Positions 46,581 through 55,110 of a stretch of 64,000 nt of DNA are shown in pieces. The position numbers and the translations under genes are program-made. The DNA is from Amycolatopsis iheyensis (GTDB lineage: Bacteria > Actinomycetota > Actinomycetes > Mycobacteriales > Pseudonocardiaceae): positions 310,001 to 374,000 of the forward strand of contig NZ_JAMXQV010000007.1 of assembly GCF_024703995.1 (NCBI RefSeq). The letters run 5' to 3'. Under the pieces are notes generated by a model. The model had not been told where the DNA came from and ran no database searches. It worked only from the letters and a program-made list of their open reading frames with translations. Every line of letters begins with the position of its first letter. The first letter of the stretch is position 1.

Positions 46581-47656
46581 CACACGTGCTCCTTCTGGTG
46601 CAGGCGGGCGGGCGAAGCCGCTTCGACGCCTTCGGGCGGCTTCTCCCCCTCGAGCCAGGCCAGGACGGCGGCCGCGGTCACGGGCGCCAGCAGCAGGCCG
46701 TTGCGGTGGTGCCCGGTCGCGGCGAAGACGCCGTCGTCCAGGGCGCCGATGTACGGCAGCACGTCCCGGCTGCCGGCCCGCAGGCCGGCGGCGGTCTCGA
46801 CGAGCTCGTACTCGGTGATCGCGGGGAAGACGCGTTCGGCGCCCTCGATCAGCTCGCGCACGCCGCGCGCGGTGACGGCCCGGTCGAACCCCGCCTCGTA
46901 CTGCGTCGCGCCGAGGACGAGCTCCTGGTCGCCGCGTGGGACGAGGTAGATCGGGTGCCCTTCGACCACGGCCCGCACGGTGCGCGACGGCGGCGGCAGG
47001 CAGCCGCGGCGGGGTTTCAGGCGCAGGATCTCGCCCTTGAGCGGCCGGACGGCGTCGGCGAGCTGCGGGTGCAGCCGCCCGGTCCAGGCGCCGGCGGCGA
47101 GCACGACGGCGTCGGCGTCCGGGATCCGTTCCACGCGTTCGCGGACGAACCGGACGTCTCGCCGCTGTCCCGCCGAGTAGAGGGCTTGGAGGAGTTTCCG
47201 GTTGTCCACAGCCAGGTCACCGGGCACGTGGAGTCCACTTCGGACAGAGCCGACGCCGGGTTCGAGGCGTTTGGCCTCGCGGCTGGTGAGCCGCTCGGCC
47301 GTGCGGCCGATGGCGTGCAGGTGGCCGGCGAGGATGTCGAGGTAACCGGCGTCGGCGCGGTCGAAGGCGACGACGAGCGTCCCGTGCTCGGCCAGCCCGG
47401 GGTCGACGCCCTCCTGCGCCAGATCACTCGCGAAGCCGGGCCAGCGGCGGAGGGACTCCTCGCCGAGGGCGAGGACGTCTTCCTCGCCCGGCCAGGCCTC
47501 GGTGACCGGGGCGAGCATGCCGCCGGCCAGCCAGGACGCGCCGCCGCGGACGGGTTCGGGGTCGTAGAGGGTGACCTCGTGGCCCTTCGCGGCCGCGCGC
47601 CAGGCCGCGGACAGGCCGATCACGCCGCCGCCGACCACGGCCAAGGTGTTCGTCAT
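46580..47656 (-). CDS. thiO: glycine oxidase ThiO
   Basis: A 358-residue FAD oxidase that supplies dehydroglycine for the thiazole ring. [31 protein letters not shown] is the FAD-binding start; [51 protein letters not shown] and [26 protein letters not shown] match ThiO. ATG 47656 is 9 bases after the ribosome site formed by the end of the TPP riboswitch. First gene of thiO-S-G. Confidence 0.95.
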
Positions 47657-47665
47657 GGGAATCAC

Positions 47666-47758
47666 GCTCCCTGCGCCGGCATGACCCGGATCAGGTTCCA
47701 CGGTCGGAGCGGCAGCTCCCTCTCAGCCCGTGCCTCGGGCTCCCGTGCGGACTCCCCC
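47666..47758 (-). promoter_or_regulatory. TPP riboswitch of thiO-thiS-thiG
   Basis: On the minus strand: GGGAGTCC at the 5' end, CACGGGCTGAGAGGGAGC (T-box), GACCGTGGAACCTGATCCGG, then GTCATGCCGGCGCAGGGAG. As for thiC, the terminal GGGAG is the ribosome site, here 9 bases before the thiO ATG, so control is probably at translation. Confidence 0.95.
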
Positions 47759-47774
47759 ACCCTAGCTCGCGGGG

Positions 47775-47780
47775 TACGGT
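47775..47780 (+). promoter_or_regulatory. -10 element TACGGT of thiE
   Basis: TACGGT ends seven bases before the thiE ATG; a leaderless message without its own riboswitch is likely, though the box lies next to the divergent riboswitch's promoter. Confidence 0.45.
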
Positions 47781-47787
47781 CGCCGCT

Positions 47788-48447
47788 ATGCCCGCCCTCT
47801 CCGGTGACAAGATCCGCGCCCGCCTCGACGCCGCGCGCCTGTACCTGTGCACGGACGCCCGCACGGCCCGTGGCGACCTCGCGGCCTTCGCCGACGCGGC
47901 CCTGGCCGGCGGTGTCGACATCATCCAGCTGCGCGACAAGACCGGCGCGTTGGAAGCCGCCGGCGAGATCGAGGCGCTGGAGGTCCTGGCCGAGGCGTGC
48001 GAGCGCCACGGCGCGCTGCTGTCGGTGAACGACCGCGCGGACGTGGCCCTGGCGGTCGGCGCGGACGTGCTCCACCTGGGCCAGGACGACATCCCGGTCC
48101 CGTTGGCCCGCCGCATCCTGGGCGACGACGTGGTGATCGGCCGTTCGACGCACTCGGTGCCACAGGCTGCGGCGGCGGCGTCGGAGCCGGGCGTGGACTA
48201 CTTCTGCACGGGCCCCTGCTGGCCGACGCCGACGAAGCCGGGCCGCTCGGCACCGGGCCTGGACCTGGTCCGCGCAACGGCGGCTTCGGCCCCGGAGCGG
48301 CCGTGGTTCGCAATCGGCGGCATCGACACGCCGCGGCTGCCTTCGGTGTTGGAGGCGGGCGCGTCGCGGATCGTGGTGGTCCGGGCGATCACCGAAGCCG
48401 AGGACCCGGAGGCCGCGGCGCGCGAGCTGCGGGCCCGGTTGCCCTGA
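47788..48447 (+). CDS. thiE: thiamine phosphate synthase
   Basis: A 219-residue TIM barrel that joins HMP-PP and thiazole phosphate. [88 protein letters not shown] and [30 protein letters not shown] match ThiE, including the pyrophosphate-binding QLRDK and GQDD. It is divergent from thiO and has no riboswitch of its own. Repetitive DNA starts at its stop codon. Confidence 0.95.
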   Translation: MPALSGDKIRARLDAARLYLCTDARTARGDLAAFADAALAGGVDIIQLRDKTGALEAAGEIEALEVLAEACERHGALLSVNDRADVALAVGADVLHLGQDDIPVPLARRILGDDVVIGRSTHSVPQAAAAASEPGVDYFCTGPCWPTPTKPGRSAPGLDLVRATAASAPERPWFAIGGIDTPRLPSVLEAGASRIVVVRAITEAEDPEAAARELRARLP

Positions 48448-48625
48448 CCGCCGCTACGGCTTCAGCGCGAGTGCCACACCCGCCTGCCCTCAACGCCGCC
48501 ACGGCATCAGCACGGCCGCCCCACGCAACCGGCGCGCCCGCCGACACTCAGCACCGCTGCGGCTTCAGCGCGGCCGCCGCACGCAACCGGCGCCCGCCTG
48601 CCCTGACCGCCGCTACGGCGTCGGC
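48440..48625. repeat. degenerate tandem repeat between thiE and a membrane-protein gene
   Basis: The sequence GCCCTGACCGCCGCTACGGC occurs at both ends (48443-48462 and 48600-48619), with two worn copies between (CGCCGCCACGGCATCAGC, CCGCTGCGGCTTCAGC). Units of roughly 50-60 bp share CGGC(T/A)TCAGC...GCAACCGGCG. The first copy starts in the thiE stop codon and the last runs into the end of the opposite gene. It holds no separate gene. Confidence 0.7.
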
Positions 48626-49347
48626 GTGGTTGCCGCGCCCTGGCTGGTCGGTGGGGCCGAGGTCGTCGGCTGCTGGGCCGTGGTGCTCGGCGTTGTCGGC
48701 GTCGCCGAGCTGCTAGGCGTGGTCGACGTCGTCGGCGGGGTGGTCGTCTCCGTGGTCGTCGACGGGGTGTTCGACGGCGACTCCTGCGTGTCGTCCGTCG
48801 GGGTCGTCGGTGTGGTCGACGGGGTCGGGTCGGTGTGCCCGGCGCCGCCGCCGAAGATCTTGCCGATGCTCGCGCCCGTGCCGCTCGCCACCTTGCCGCC
48901 CGTGGCCGCCTCCACGCCGACGATCGCCAGGATCGCCACCGCGAACGCCACCACGCTCGACCCGATGATCAAGGGCCAGCGCAGTTTCCGCAGCCGGGAC
49001 GGCTCCTCGGGTGGCGGGCCGTCCGGCTTCGGCAGCCTGACCGTCGGCTGCTCGGTGATCTCGATGACCGGCCCCCGGCGCCGGATGCCGGACGCCGCCA
49101 GCTGACGGGCCTTCAGCGCCGCGTCCTTCGTGCGCTGCAGCGACCGCAGGTACACCTCGCCGCCGACGGTCGTGATCACGCTCGCCACGCCCGCGCCGAC
49201 CACCGTGCCCGCCACGCCCAGTGTCGAACCGAGCAGCGCCGCGGTCACCGCCGCGAGCGCCGCCGCCAGCACCTGCGCGATCCGCAGGCCCGGCTTCTCT
49301 TCCTTCGCCGTGTCCAACTCGGAAGCTGCCGCTTTCTCCTTGCTCAT
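48613..49347 (-). CDS. membrane protein with Ser/Thr/Pro-rich tail
   Basis: A 244-residue protein. MSKEKAAASELDTAKEEKPGLR precedes a Gly/Ala-rich hydrophobic stretch (VLAAALAAVTAALLGSTLGVAGTVVGAGVASVITTVGG). A basic region, RLRKLRWPLIIGSSVVAFAVAILAIVGVEA (second helix), and an external Thr/Ser/Pro tail follow, with about 90 residues of low complexity. The family is unknown; the tail looks like a wall-spanning segment. The last codons lie in the tandem repeat. Confidence 0.7.
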   Translation of the reverse strand: MSKEKAAASELDTAKEEKPGLRIAQVLAAALAAVTAALLGSTLGVAGTVVGAGVASVITTVGGEVYLRSLQRTKDAALKARQLAASGIRRRGPVIEITEQPTVRLPKPDGPPPEEPSRLRKLRWPLIIGSSVVAFAVAILAIVGVEAATGGKVASGTGASIGKIFGGGAGHTDPTPSTTPTTPTDDTQESPSNTPSTTTETTTPPTTSTTPSSSATPTTPSTTAQQPTTSAPPTSQGAATTPTP

Positions 49348-49494
49348 GATCCCGATCCGCTAGAAAGTCTTCTCCCCGTTCCCAACGTGTAAGGCGCGCG
49401 AGGAACTCCCCGCGTTGCCGGAGCGTGAGCAGCACCACTCCGACTGTCCACAATAGACAGTAGCGATCGAACACTTTCTTGACATACTCGGCAC

Positions 49495-50445
49495 ATGGAA
49501 CTGGTGACGATCTCCGACATCGAGGCCGCGGCGCAGCGCGTCCGAGGTGTCGCCGTGCGCACGCCCTTGTTGCTCCAGACGTGGGATCCGCGCGGGACCC
49601 TGTGGCTCAAACCCGAAAGCCTGCAACCGGTCGGCGCGTTCAAGGTGCGCGGCGCGTTCAACGCGATCGCCACCCTCGACGACGAAAGCCGCGCCCGCGG
49701 CGTCATCGCGTACTCGAGCGGCAACCACGCGCAGGCGGTCGCCTACGCGGCGCAGCGGTACGGCGTGCCCGCGGTGATCGTCGTGCCGGACATCGCGCCG
49801 CGGATCAAGGTCGAGGCCACTCGGTCCTACGGTGCCGAGGTGATCGAAGTGCCGATCGGCGAGCACGAGGCGAAAGCGCACGAACTGGCCGCCGAACGCA
49901 GGCTGACCCTCGTCGCGCCCTTCGACGACGCGGCCGTCATCGCCGGGCAGGGCACCACGGGCCTCGAGATCACCGAGGACCTCCCGGACGTCGAGGTCGT
50001 GCTGGTGCCGGTCAGCGGCGGCGGGCTGGCCGCCGGCGTCGGCGCGGCGATCAAGGCCCGCGCCCCGCACGCAAAGGTGATCGGCGTCGAGCCCGCCCTG
50101 GCCGGCGACACGGCCGAGGGCCTGCGCCTGGGCCACCGGGTCGACTGGCCCCAGGCCGACCGCGCCCGCACGATCGCCGACGGCCTGCGCGCGCAGCCGT
50201 CCGAGCTGACGTTCGCGCACCTGCGGAAGTTCGTCGACGCGATGGTGACGGTCACCGAGGACGAGATCCGCGCCGCCATGCGCACCCTCGCCAGCAAGGC
50301 CCGCCTGGTGGCGGAGCCGAGCGGCGCGGTGACAACGGCGGCCTACCTGTCCCACACGGCCGAGCTGCCACCGGGCCGAACGGTGGCGATCGTCTCGGGC
50401 GGCAACCCGGACCCGGCAATGTTCGCGGAAATCCTCGCCGGCTGA
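49495..50445 (+). CDS. threonine/serine dehydratase-like PLP enzyme
   Basis: A 316-residue fold type II PLP enzyme. The Lys is in VGAFKVRGAFN, the substrate loop is SSGNHAQAVA, and the phosphate-binding loop is VSGGGLAAGV. The short length, without a C-terminal ACT domain, points to a catabolic threonine or serine dehydratase/racemase-type enzyme rather than IlvA. It probably makes 2-oxobutyrate or pyruvate plus ammonia. It stands alone. Confidence 0.87.
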   Translation: MELVTISDIEAAAQRVRGVAVRTPLLLQTWDPRGTLWLKPESLQPVGAFKVRGAFNAIATLDDESRARGVIAYSSGNHAQAVAYAAQRYGVPAVIVVPDIAPRIKVEATRSYGAEVIEVPIGEHEAKAHELAAERRLTLVAPFDDAAVIAGQGTTGLEITEDLPDVEVVLVPVSGGGLAAGVGAAIKARAPHAKVIGVEPALAGDTAEGLRLGHRVDWPQADRARTIADGLRAQPSELTFAHLRKFVDAMVTVTEDEIRAAMRTLASKARLVAEPSGAVTTAAYLSHTAELPPGRTVAIVSGGNPDPAMFAEILAG

Positions 50446-50456
50446 CCCAGGCCCCA

Positions 50457-50543
50457 AGCGCCCCAATGTGGCGTTGGGTGCGCCCAACGCGCCCAATGTG
50501 GCGTTCGGTGCATCCAACGCACCCAACGCCACATTGGGGCGCT
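50457..50543. repeat. nested ATGTGG palindromic repeat, second copy
   Basis: The outer arms 50457-50482 and 50518-50543 are perfect 26-base complements (core CCCCAATGTGGCGTTGGG). Between them is another forward copy, CCCAATGTGGCGTTCGGTGC. The layout of two forward units and one inverted is the same as at 4093-4181. It separates the convergent dehydratase and exporter genes and overlaps the exporter stop, so it may be a terminator. Confidence 0.85.
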
Positions 50544-52068
50544 AGTCGCCGGCCACCGGGGTGCCGCGGCGGATGTGGGTCGGCGGGCCCTCGACGCCGC
50601 AGTGGTAGCACTCGCCCAGGTGGGGGCACTCGTCGTCGGCGGGCGGAGGAGCAGGTGACGGCGGTGCCAGCACCCCGTTGTGGATGCCCAGCGCGATCAG
50701 CCCACCCGCGATCGCCAGCGCCGCGCAGATCACCAGCGCCACCCGCCAGCCCGCGGTCAGCGCCACCGGGTCCGCGTACGCCTCGCCGGTCAACCCGGCC
50801 GCCGCGGGCAGCACCGCCACCGCCAGGAGCCCTCCGGAGCGCGCGATCGCGTTGTTGACCCCGGACGCGACGCCGGCGTAGCGGTCCGGGGCCGCCGCGA
50901 GCACCGTCGCGGTCACCGGGGCCACCACCGTCGCCAGGCCGAGCCCGAACACCACCACCGCGGGCAGCACCGTGCCGAGGTAGGACGCGCCGGGCGCGAT
51001 CCGCAGCATCAGCAGCATCCCGACGCCGACCACGATCGGCCCGACCACCAGCTGGAGCCGCGGGCCGATGCGCTGGGCCAGCGCGCCGGAGCGGCCCGAC
51101 AGCAGGAGCATGATCACCGTCAGCGGCAGCCCGGCCAGGCCGGACGCGGTCGGCGAGTAGTGCAGCGACACCTGCAGCTGCATGACCAGCAGCATCATCA
51201 CGCCGCCGAGCGCCGCGTACATGGCGAAGGTCAGCGCGTTGGCCAGCGTGAACGTCCGGTCGCGGAACAGCGACGGCGGCACCAGCGGCTCCCGGGACCG
51301 GTGCTGGACGAAGACGAACGCGGCCAGCCCGGCGACCCCGACCAGGCCCGCGACCAGCACGACCGGGTCGCCGATGCCGCGTCCGGGCGCCTCCACCAGC
51401 GCCCCGGTGACGCCGGCGAGGCCGAGCGCGCCCAGCGCCGCGGCGCCGAAGTCGGGGTGGCCGGTCGCGTCCTCGTCGCGGGACTCGGGGACGAACCTGC
51501 GCGCCATCAGCACGACGACGAGGGCGATCGGCACGTTGATCAGGAACGCCAGCCGCCACGACCAGACCTGCACGAGGAAGCCGCCGAGCAGCGGGCCCGC
51601 CGCGGCCGCGATGCCGCCGAGGCCGGACCAGGCGCCGATCGCGCGGGCGCGCGCGTCGTGCGCGAAGGACGATTGGAGGATGGCGAGCGAGCCGGGCGTC
51701 AGGAGCGCGCCGCCGACGCCTTGGAGGATCCGCATCGCGACGAGCATCTCGGTGGACGTCGCGGCGGCGCACAGGCCGGACGCGACGCCGAACCAGACGA
51801 CGCCGATGAGGTACATGCGGCGGCGGCCGTAGCGGTCGCCGAGCGAACCGGCGACCAGGATGAGCGCCGCGAGGGCCAGCAGGTAGCCGTCGAGGATCCA
51901 TTGGAGGCCGGCAACGGACGCGTTGAGCTCGGCGCCGATGCGGGGCAGGGCGACGTTGACGATCGTGCCGTCCAGCATCGCCATGCCCGAGCCGAGGATG
52001 GTCGTGGCGAGCACGCCACGCGCCGCGCCGGTGCCCCAGCGGATACCGGTGTCTTCGGTGGCTGTCAC
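50542..52068 (-). CDS. DHA2-family MFS exporter with a Cys/His tail
   Basis: A 508-residue permease with about 14 membrane helices, EmrB/QacA type: TILGSGMAMLDGTIVNVALPRIG, LAALILVAGSLGDRYGRRRMYLIG (motif A), and WSGLGGIAAAAGPLLGGFLV (motif C of antiporters). It probably expels drugs or own metabolites in exchange for protons. The cytoplasmic end is unusual: DDECPHLGECYHCGVEGP contains three Cys and two His that could hold a metal. The GTG start has only 42 bp to the dasR stop, so it may be read through from dasR. Confidence 0.88.
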   Translation of the reverse strand: MTATEDTGIRWGTGAARGVLATTILGSGMAMLDGTIVNVALPRIGAELNASVAGLQWILDGYLLALAALILVAGSLGDRYGRRRMYLIGVVWFGVASGLCAAATSTEMLVAMRILQGVGGALLTPGSLAILQSSFAHDARARAIGAWSGLGGIAAAAGPLLGGFLVQVWSWRLAFLINVPIALVVVLMARRFVPESRDEDATGHPDFGAAALGALGLAGVTGALVEAPGRGIGDPVVLVAGLVGVAGLAAFVFVQHRSREPLVPPSLFRDRTFTLANALTFAMYAALGGVMMLLVMQLQVSLHYSPTASGLAGLPLTVIMLLLSGRSGALAQRIGPRLQLVVGPIVVGVGMLLMLRIAPGASYLGTVLPAVVVFGLGLATVVAPVTATVLAAAPDRYAGVASGVNNAIARSGGLLAVAVLPAAAGLTGEAYADPVALTAGWRVALVICAALAIAGGLIALGIHNGVLAPPSPAPPPADDECPHLGECYHCGVEGPPTHIRRGTPVAGD

Positions 52069-52110
52069 CCCGTCACTTCACCGCGCGGGGTGATCGCCGT
52101 CAACACCTGG

Positions 52111-52866
52111 TCACGGCAGCAGCGTCGTGACGAACTTGTAGCGGTCGCCGCGGTAGACCGAGCGCGCGAACTCGACCGGCTTGCCGTCGGTCGCGAACGA
52201 GTGCCGGGTCAGCATCAGCACCGGCATGCCGACGTCCGCGCCGAGCATCTCGGCTTCCTGCGGGCCGGCGAGCGACGTCTCGATCGTCTCTTCCGCTCGT
52301 TCGAGCTCGACGCCGTACTGCTCGCGTAGAACGGCGTACAACGACCCGCCCGACGAAATGTGCTTGCGCAGCCCCCGGAACCGGCCGGCCGGCAGGTGCG
52401 ACGTCTCCAGCGCCATCGGCTGCGAATCCGCCAGTCGAAGCCGTCGAAGGCGAAGAATTTTCGCGCCGGTGCGGATTCCCAGCAGCTTCGCGAGGTCGCC
52501 CTCGGCCGGCAGCTCGTCGAGCTCGAGGAGCTTGGACGACGGCTTCAGGCCCTGCTTGCGCATGTCCTCGGTGTAGGACGACAACTGCAGCCGCTGCGCG
52601 AGCTTCGGCTCGGCCGCGAAGGTGCCTTTCCCCTGCACACGGTGCAGCCGGCCCTCGGCGGTCAGGTCGGCCAGCGCCTGGCGCACGGTGGTGCGGGAGA
52701 CCGTGAACTCGCCGGCGAGCGCGCGCTCGGTCGGGATCGGTGACCCGGGCGGCAGCACGTCCAGGAGGTCGAGGAGGTGCTGCTTCAGTGCCCAGTACTT
52801 GGGCTCGCGCTGCCCGCGCATCCCGGCGACGGCGCCCGCCTCGCCCGTGGTGGTGGTCTCCAACAT
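52111..52866 (-). CDS. dasR: GntR/HutC-family regulator DasR
   Basis: A 251-residue regulator. The winged helix is KYWALKQHLLDLLDVLPPGSPIPTERALAGEFTVSRTTVRQALADLTAEGRLHRVQGKGTFAAEP, followed by a UTRA ligand domain (LRRLRLADSQPMALETSHLPAGRF to ARSVYRGDRYKFV). The sequence is close to Streptomyces DasR, which represses amino-sugar genes until GlcN-6-P binds. GGGAG precedes ATG 52866. The neighbours (GlcN-6-P isomerase/deaminase-like and GlcNAc kinase genes) and a dre-like site between fit this role. Confidence 0.88.
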   Translation of the reverse strand: MLETTTTGEAGAVAGMRGQREPKYWALKQHLLDLLDVLPPGSPIPTERALAGEFTVSRTTVRQALADLTAEGRLHRVQGKGTFAAEPKLAQRLQLSSYTEDMRKQGLKPSSKLLELDELPAEGDLAKLLGIRTGAKILRLRRLRLADSQPMALETSHLPAGRFRGLRKHISSGGSLYAVLREQYGVELERAEETIETSLAGPQEAEMLGADVGMPVLMLTRHSFATDGKPVEFARSVYRGDRYKFVTTLLP

Positions 52867-52951
52867 GCCCGACTCCCTATGTCTTCCCTCATTGCGCGCC
52901 ACGTCCCCGTAAGAAACGTACCCTTTTCCCCAAACGCGCCGCCCCACTAAC

Positions 52952-52967
52952 ATTGGTCTAGACCTGA
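52952..52967. promoter_or_regulatory. DasR operator (dre) between dasR and the sugar genes
   Basis: The core TGGTCTAGACCT matches the palindromic DasR core TGGTCTAGACCA at 11 of 12 bases. It is 48 bases before the deaminase-type gene and upstream of a CATAAT -10 box at 52990-52995, so DasR could repress both divergent genes. Confidence 0.75.
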
Positions 52968-52989
52968 CCGACGCCGCCTGAGTCCGGTA

Positions 52990-52995
52990 CATAAT
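52990..52995 (+). promoter_or_regulatory. -10 element CATAAT of the amino-sugar operon
   Basis: CATAAT lies 19 bases before the ATG pair at 53015/53018. An in-frame ATG at 52994 falls inside this box, which argues against it as the start. Confidence 0.5.
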
Positions 52996-53014
52996 GCCGG
53001 AGGTGGAGAGGAAA

Positions 53015-54061
53015 ATGATGACCGAACAACGGCCCGGCGAGCACATGGCCGCGGAGATCGCCCAGCAGCCGGACGTCCTGGCGGGACTGGTCGAGCGTCA
53101 GGCGGAAATCGCCGGGGTGGCGGAAAAGATCTCACAACGGCCCCCGCGCTTCGCTTTGCTCGCCGCGCGTGGATCGAGTGACCACGCAGCGTTGTACGCG
53201 AAGTACCTGATCGAGGTACTGCTCGGCCTTCCGGCTGGTCTTGTCTCCCCGTCCACGGCGACCCTGTACGGCGCGCGGCCCGATCTGCGGGACGTGCTGT
53301 TCGTCACGGTCAGCCAGAGCGGTGGTTCACCAGACCTGATCGAGGTCACCGAGACGGCGCGCCGCCAGGGCGCGCTGACGGTGTCGGTCACCAACACGCC
53401 GGACTCGCCGCTGCGGGCGGCGTCCGAACTGGGTGTCGACATCGGCGCGGGCGTCGAGAAGGCCGTCGCGGCGACCAAGACGTACTCCGCGACGCTGATG
53501 GCGCTCTACCTGCTGATCGACGCCGTCCGCGGCGGCAAGGCGGCGGACGCCGAGAAGATCGGCGAACTCGCGCAGCAGACCCTCGACGGCGCCGCCGAGG
53601 GCGTGCAGCGCGCGGTCGACCGCTACCGGTTCGTCGACCGGGTGCTCACCACCGGCCGCGGCTACTCCTACGCGTCCGCGCTCGAGGGCTCGCTCAAGCT
53701 CGCGGAGACCAGCTACCTCGCCGCCCGCGCGTACAGCGGCGCGGACCTGCTGCACGGCCCGGTCGCGGCCGTCGACGGCGAGACGGCCGTGCTCGCGGTG
53801 ACCAGCCGGGGCCAGGGCGGGCAGGCCATGCACGAAGTCCTCGAGGCCGTCGGCAAGCGCGGCGCGGACGTCCTCGCTGTCGGCTCGGCCGCCGCCGAGG
53901 TGCCCGCGGCGCTGCGCATCGACGTCGCGCCGACGGTCGAGGAGCTCGCGCCGATCCTGGAGATCCTGCCCATCCAGCGGATCGCGCTCGGCCTGTCGCT
54001 CGCCCGCGGCGGCGACCCGGACAGCCCGCGTGGCCTGCTGAAGGTGACCAAGACGCGGTGA
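53015..54061 (+). CDS. SIS-domain glucosamine-6-phosphate deaminase/isomerase-like (NagB-II type)
   Basis: A 348-residue protein with two SIS domains and no glutaminase half. EQRPGEHMAAEIAQQPDVLAGL is the usual opening; FALLAARGSSDHAALYAKYLIEVLLG, SQSGGSPDLIEVTETARRQG and AATKTYSATLMALYLL form SIS domain 1, and YSYASALEGSLKLAETSYLAARAYSGADLLHGPVA domain 2. Such proteins replace NagB in many actinobacteria, turning GlcN-6-P to Fru-6-P. The start is ATG 53015 or 53018 behind GGAGAGG. The kinase gene overlaps its stop (GTGA). Confidence 0.88.
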   Translation: MMTEQRPGEHMAAEIAQQPDVLAGLVERQAEIAGVAEKISQRPPRFALLAARGSSDHAALYAKYLIEVLLGLPAGLVSPSTATLYGARPDLRDVLFVTVSQSGGSPDLIEVTETARRQGALTVSVTNTPDSPLRAASELGVDIGAGVEKAVAATKTYSATLMALYLLIDAVRGGKAADAEKIGELAQQTLDGAAEGVQRAVDRYRFVDRVLTTGRGYSYASALEGSLKLAETSYLAARAYSGADLLHGPVAAVDGETAVLAVTSRGQGGQAMHEVLEAVGKRGADVLAVGSAAAEVPAALRIDVAPTVEELAPILEILPIQRIALGLSLARGGDPDSPRGLLKVTKTR

Positions 54062-55056
54062 GCTTCGCGATCGGCGTCGACGCCGGCGGGACGTCGACCA
54101 GGGCCGCCCTGGTCGACGCCGCCGGCGCGGTTCTGGGCACCGGGCGCGGCGAGGGCGCCAACCCGAACGCGCACGCCCCCGAGGTCGCCGCGGGCCGGAT
54201 CGCCGACGCGATCACCGGGGCGCTGGGCACGCACGACCCCGCCGGCGTGCGCGCGTGCGTCGTCGGCATGGCGGGGGTCAGCAAGCTCAGCGACGTGCGC
54301 GTGGCGGCGGTGTTCGACGCGGCGTGGGCGCGCATCGGGCTCACATCCGTCCGGGTCGTGGCCGACGCCGAAGTGGCGTACGCGTCGGCGACTTCCGCGC
54401 CGGACGGGACGGTGCTCGTCGCCGGCACCGGTTCCATCGCGGGGCGGATCCGCGGCCGCCGGCTGGCCGGCACCGCCGGGGGCTACGGCTGGCTGCTCGG
54501 CGACGAAGGGTCGGCGTTCTGGCTCGGCCGGGAAGCCGTCCGCTCCACTTTGGAGGCTCTCGGGCGCGGGCGGCCCCTCGACGGGCTGCCGTCGGCGGTG
54601 CTCGCCGCGGCCCTCGATCTGTCCGCTGTGGACGTCCGGACGGACGTCCAGCGGCTCGCCGCGTCGCGCGCGCTGATCACGAACGCCAACGCCGAAGCGC
54701 CGGTGCGGCTCGCCCGCTTCGCCCCTTTGGTGAGCGCCGCGCACGACGCGGGTGAGGCCGCGGCACGCGAAATCGTCGCCCGCGCGGCCGGGCTCCTGGT
54801 CGAGAACGCCCTCGCCGCGCGCGAGCCCGGCGAGTCGACTCCGGTCGTGCTCGTCGGCTCGGTGCTGACCGGGGCCAGCCCGGTCGGCGGCCTCGTGCGC
54901 GCGGGATTGGCCGGCATCGAGGTGCTGACCAGCTCCGATGGCGTGCTGGGCGCGGCGTGGCTCGCCGCGGTCGACGCGTTCGGCGAAGGAGTGGTTAGAC
55001 CAGTATCCCGGGAAATCCGGCGCGAACACGCGAAAACGTCGACTGAACCCGGGTAG
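54058..55056 (+). CDS. N-acetylglucosamine kinase (BadF/BcrA-type ATPase fold)
   Basis: A 332-residue ASKHA kinase. Phosphate 1 motif GVDAGGTSTRAALVD, phosphate 2 region LVAGTGSIA, then GYGWLLGDEGSAFWLGREAV and an adenosine motif in VVLVGSVLTGASPVGG. This is the eukaryote-like GlcNAc kinase group. It would phosphorylate GlcNAc or glucosamine for the SIS enzyme encoded directly upstream; the two are translationally coupled. A hairpin ends the operon 20 bases later. Confidence 0.88.
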   Translation: MSFAIGVDAGGTSTRAALVDAAGAVLGTGRGEGANPNAHAPEVAAGRIADAITGALGTHDPAGVRACVVGMAGVSKLSDVRVAAVFDAAWARIGLTSVRVVADAEVAYASATSAPDGTVLVAGTGSIAGRIRGRRLAGTAGGYGWLLGDEGSAFWLGREAVRSTLEALGRGRPLDGLPSAVLAAALDLSAVDVRTDVQRLAASRALITNANAEAPVRLARFAPLVSAAHDAGEAAAREIVARAAGLLVENALAAREPGESTPVVLVGSVLTGASPVGGLVRAGLAGIEVLTSSDGVLGAAWLAAVDAFGEGVVRPVSREIRREHAKTSTEPG

Positions 55057-55075
55057 TCCGGGTAACGTAGGCAGT

Positions 55076-55107
55076 GGCCCCCGGACCCTCCCCCCTCGCC
55101 GGGGGCC
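55076..55107. terminator. terminator of the amino-sugar operon
   Basis: GGCCCCCGG (55076-55084) pairs with CCGGGGGCC (55099-55107) across a C-rich loop. It also lies just after the convergent DUF3159 gene's stop. Confidence 0.7.
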
Positions 55108-55110
55108 GCC

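Noticed and set aside
54988..55006. DasR-like word TGGTTAGACCA at the end of the kinase gene
   Set aside because: It lacks one central base of the 12-bp palindrome and lies at a 3' end with no promoter context.
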